Origin: Sulfoacidibacillus ferrooxidans
GTDB taxonomy: Bacteria; Bacillota; Bacilli; Alicyclobacillales; SLC66
Assembly: GCF_022606465.1 (NCBI RefSeq)
Contig: NZ_JALBUF010000005.1
Location: 1 to 64,000 of the forward strand
Length of the DNA stretch: 64,000 bases
Direction: 5' to 3'
A program made the translations under genes and the position numbers. Each line of letters opens with the position of its first letter. The first letter of the stretch is position 1. Shown here one piece after another: positions 61,892 to 64,000 of the stretch. Under the pieces are notes generated by a model. It was not told the origin of the DNA. It worked only from the letters and a program-made list of their open reading frames with translations, and searched no databases.

Positions 61892-62608
61892 TTATCGTGA
61901 GTACTTCCACATTTGTTCGATATCGGCGATGATTTTTGGAAGTAGGGCGGTGTAGATCTGCTCGCCTTTTTCTGCGGTGGCAGCACCTGCATGGCCTGAA
62001 TATGCTTGCGGATAGGACTGTTTGCCCATGTCTTTCATTTTAAGATTCGATGGTGTGGTGATCGTGTGATTGGAGACGCCAAGGCGCATGTCGACGAGTG
62101 CTGGATCAATGGCTAAGACAGCAGACGTCTCGTCTTCGCCTGCATGGCCCGTAACGGGTGCATACTTGACAATCTCTGCGCGATAATCGACCCACCAGTT
62201 GATCGTAAGGACGGTGGCACCGTGATCGGCCAGTTTTTCACTGACTAGGGAGAGGCTCGACATGTTGCCGCCATGCCCATTGAACAGGACCACGTTTTGC
62301 ATCCCCTGTTTGAGATACGCTTTGGCCACTTCAAAGACGTAGGCACCAAATACTTCACCAGGAATATCGATGGTACCTGCAAAAGGAGCGAGTCCAAAGG
62401 AGTGGCCATATGGGATTTCAGGTGCCATTAACACGCGATCACCAATGAGTGGATTTAAACGGCGTACAAATTCACGCGGGATCAGGATATCTGTGGATAG
62501 TGAACAGTGTGGGCCATGCGCTTCGATCATGCCAATCGGGATGAGAACGGTGTCGACTCGTTGGGCAAAGTCGGTGAATGATGTCATGTTTAACTCGTGC
62601 ATGTACAT
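61892..62608 (-). CDS. creatininase-family amidohydrolase
   Basis: 238-residue protein with the creatininase fold: VLIPIGMIEAHGPHCSLSTDILI (21-43; metal Glu, His, Asp), NVVLFNGHGGNMSSL near 107 and GHAGEDETSAVLAI near 157. Family members hydrolyse creatinine, mycofactocin or riboflavin-pathway formamides. ATG behind GAGGG. 12 bases after the stop of the M20 peptidase gene, so both form one operon. Substrate unknown. Confidence 0.85.
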   Translation of the reverse strand: MYMHELNMTSFTDFAQRVDTVLIPIGMIEAHGPHCSLSTDILIPREFVRRLNPLIGDRVLMAPEIPYGHSFGLAPFAGTIDIPGEVFGAYVFEVAKAYLKQGMQNVVLFNGHGGNMSSLSLVSEKLADHGATVLTINWWVDYRAEIVKYAPVTGHAGEDETSAVLAIDPALVDMRLGVSNHTITTPSNLKMKDMGKQSYPQAYSGHAGAATAEKGEQIYTALLPKIIADIEQMWKYSR

Positions 62609-62620
62609 GGTATCGCCCTC

Positions 62621-63757
62621 TTATCTATGTATGTTTGTGCGCAAAAAGTCGGCAAGTAATGCGGCGCGATAGGGAAGGTTTGCGACGACTACGTGCTCGT
62701 TGCGCGCGTGTGCACCATCGCCCACAGGTCCTAATCCATCGACTGTCGGAATGCCAAGTGCTGCGGTGAAGTTGCCGTCGCTTCCACCGCCTGAAAGTCC
62801 TTCGTTGACTTCGTAACCGTGTGCATGTGCGATGCTTTGCAGTTGTACAAATAAGTCTACGCCTTGTGCTGTGCGTTCTAGTGGATAGCGGTTAATGCCA
62901 CCTGTGACTGTAATTGTCGTACCTGCAATGTACGGTGTGCGGTTCATGATCTTGTGTGCGACAGCTTCTCCCTGCTCTTTGGTCATAAAGCGCAGGTCTA
63001 CTCCTGCTTGTGCATGCTCGGCTTTGACGTTGACGCGCGTTCCGCCGGATATGAGGCCGACGTTGACGCTAATCCCTGCATCGATGTCGGTTAACTGACG
63101 TAGATCAGCGATCTGTAGCGCTAGTTCTTCGATGGCGTTTGCGCCAGCTCTTGGATCGTGTCCGGCATGAGAGGGAATGCCTTTGACGGTAATAGTAAAA
63201 TCTGCGATGCCTTTGCGCGCTGTCTTGATGTCACCGTTTGGTGGAATGCTTGATTCTGGGACAAGGACACAAACACTTTTTTTCGCTTCTGCTTCAATGA
63301 GTTCGCGCGAGGCGTGTGACCCGATTTCTTCATCAGAGGTGGCTAGAAAAACGACTTTACGATTACCTGTCACATGGTTTGCAGCAAGCGCATGGATGGC
63401 GTAAAGGGCAACTGTTAAGCCACCTTTCATATCAAACGCGCCTGGGCCGTAGAGGATGCCATCGCGCTTTTCGATGGAGAGTGCGCCTTGATCCCATACC
63501 GTATCAAAATGACCGATGATCAGGATTTGCTCGTCTCCTTCTCCATATGTACAACGATAGCAGTCTCCTGTATGCGTTTGCGAGATACGAGTCACAGAGC
63601 CGCCCACTAATCGAGTAAATTCTGCTTGAAGTACTTGTCCGCACTGATCGACCAGTGATTTGTCGGTCGATGGGGACTCTGCCTGCATGAGCGTGATTAG
63701 TGTTTGCTCCATCTCTGTTTCGCGTGCTAGTAAGTAACTTAGCATGTCAGACAACAC
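62621..63757 (-). CDS. M20-family metallopeptidase (glutamate carboxypeptidase type)
   Basis: 378-residue di-zinc exopeptidase. IIGHFDTVWDQGAL (metal His/Asp) near 76, YGPGAFDMKGGL near 98, catalytic ATSDEEIGS near 132, dimerisation/catalytic GIPSHAGHDPRAGANAIEE near 194, and GLGPVGDGAHARNEHV near 345. Resembles carboxypeptidase G2. Start GTG (63757) or TTG (63754) directly behind GGGGGG. Operon with the creatininase-family gene suggests stepwise hydrolysis of an amide or N-acyl amino acid. No signal peptide, so cytosolic. Confidence 0.87.
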   Translation of the reverse strand: MLSDMLSYLLARETEMEQTLITLMQAESPSTDKSLVDQCGQVLQAEFTRLVGGSVTRISQTHTGDCYRCTYGEGDEQILIIGHFDTVWDQGALSIEKRDGILYGPGAFDMKGGLTVALYAIHALAANHVTGNRKVVFLATSDEEIGSHASRELIEAEAKKSVCVLVPESSIPPNGDIKTARKGIADFTITVKGIPSHAGHDPRAGANAIEELALQIADLRQLTDIDAGISVNVGLISGGTRVNVKAEHAQAGVDLRFMTKEQGEAVAHKIMNRTPYIAGTTITVTGGINRYPLERTAQGVDLFVQLQSIAHAHGYEVNEGLSGGGSDGNFTAALGIPTVDGLGPVGDGAHARNEHVVVANLPYRAALLADFLRTNIHR

Positions 63758-63904
63758 GAAGCCCCCCCTTATATCTGGTACTCTACGTCATCATAGCGTG
63801 TGCTATGCATTCCGACAAGAGTAAAAGAAAGCGGGGGAGGTAATGACTTTTTTGCAGAATGATGCGCTGTGTATACAGTGTGTACATACAATGGCAGATG
63901 ATCA

Positions 63905-64000
63905 TTAGTACATTTTTTTTTCATCTTGATAGTCTTTTAAGATCTCAACCGCTTCACGAAAACGGATGGCGTGAATGATTTCACGTTGCCGCAAGTAGGC
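63905..64000 (-). CDS. ferritin-like protein, C-terminus (CotJC/Mn-catalase-like, partial)
   Basis: Minus-strand frame from the window edge reads LRQREIIHAIRFREAVEILK and ends at TAA (63905-63907). The ReIIHaxRFxEA pattern resembles the last helix of CotJC/manganese-catalase proteins (E..H..RF.EA, metal-binding Glu/His). Only 31 codons are inside the window, so the assignment is tentative. Confidence 0.5.
   Translation of the reverse strand, partial: AYLRQREIIHAIRFREAVEILKDYQDEKKMY

Overview
The window looks like a chromosomal segment of a low-to-mid GC, spore-forming Firmicute, most likely an acidophilic member of the Alicyclobacillaceae or a relative. This is inferred from strong Gram-positive Shine-Dalgarno (SD) sites with many TTG and GTG starts, a Spo0E-like phosphatase, a CotJC/Mn-catalase-like C-terminus at the right edge, and a secreted G1 (eqolisin) acid protease. 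No species can be named from the sequence alone.

Layout. 1-863: 3' end of a 23S rRNA gene followed directly by six tRNA genes (Tyr, Gln, Thr, fMet, Phe, Cys) and terminators. 877-8982: acetoacetyl-CoA synthetase (minus strand), then a five-gene oligopeptide-type ABC importer. 9073-15296: G1 protease, three MFS transporters (two are close paralogues), an orphan Spo0E-like gene and a perfect 17-copy heptanucleotide repeat. 15402-22849: a CPA2 antiporter fused to universal-stress domains, then a gluconate module (MFS importer, gluconokinase, LacI regulator, short 6-phosphogluconate dehydrogenase) with two long palindromes in front of the importer gene. 22934-30979: a LuxR-type regulator divergent from a three-subunit acetone carboxylase operon that ends in an acyl-CoA ligase. 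31138-38873: divergent amino-sugar cluster (ROK kinase, RpiR regulator, PIG-L deacetylase on minus; APC permease, GlmU-like nucleotidyltransferase, SIS protein, NagA on plus).

39092-42053: MFS transporter, small hypothetical protein, GNAT acetyltransferase and the 3' remnant of a sodium:solute symporter. 42730-46917: one 1395-residue protein with DUF4011-like, SF1 helicase and Vsr-like nuclease regions, resembling the Hhe class of antiphage proteins, lying between the symporter remnant and a GH31 glycosidase remnant (47589-48092). 48189-49298: ABM monooxygenase-like protein and DoxX protein. 49445-61702: two back-to-back export systems, MarR/lipoprotein adaptor/RND pump on minus and response regulator/histidine kinase/adaptor/MacB-type ABC exporter on plus. 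61892-64000: creatininase-family amidohydrolase, M20 peptidase and the cut-off ferritin-like gene.

How the parts fit. Acetone carboxylase would make acetoacetate, which either the ligase at the end of its operon or the acetoacetyl-CoA synthetase at 877-2892 could activate. The gluconate module feeds the pentose-phosphate pathway. The amino-sugar cluster combines kinase, two deacetylases, a SIS protein and NagA with an amino-acid-type permease and a nucleotidyltransferase, which does not match a standard GlcNAc pathway. It and the helicase-nuclease island are the most interesting parts of the window.
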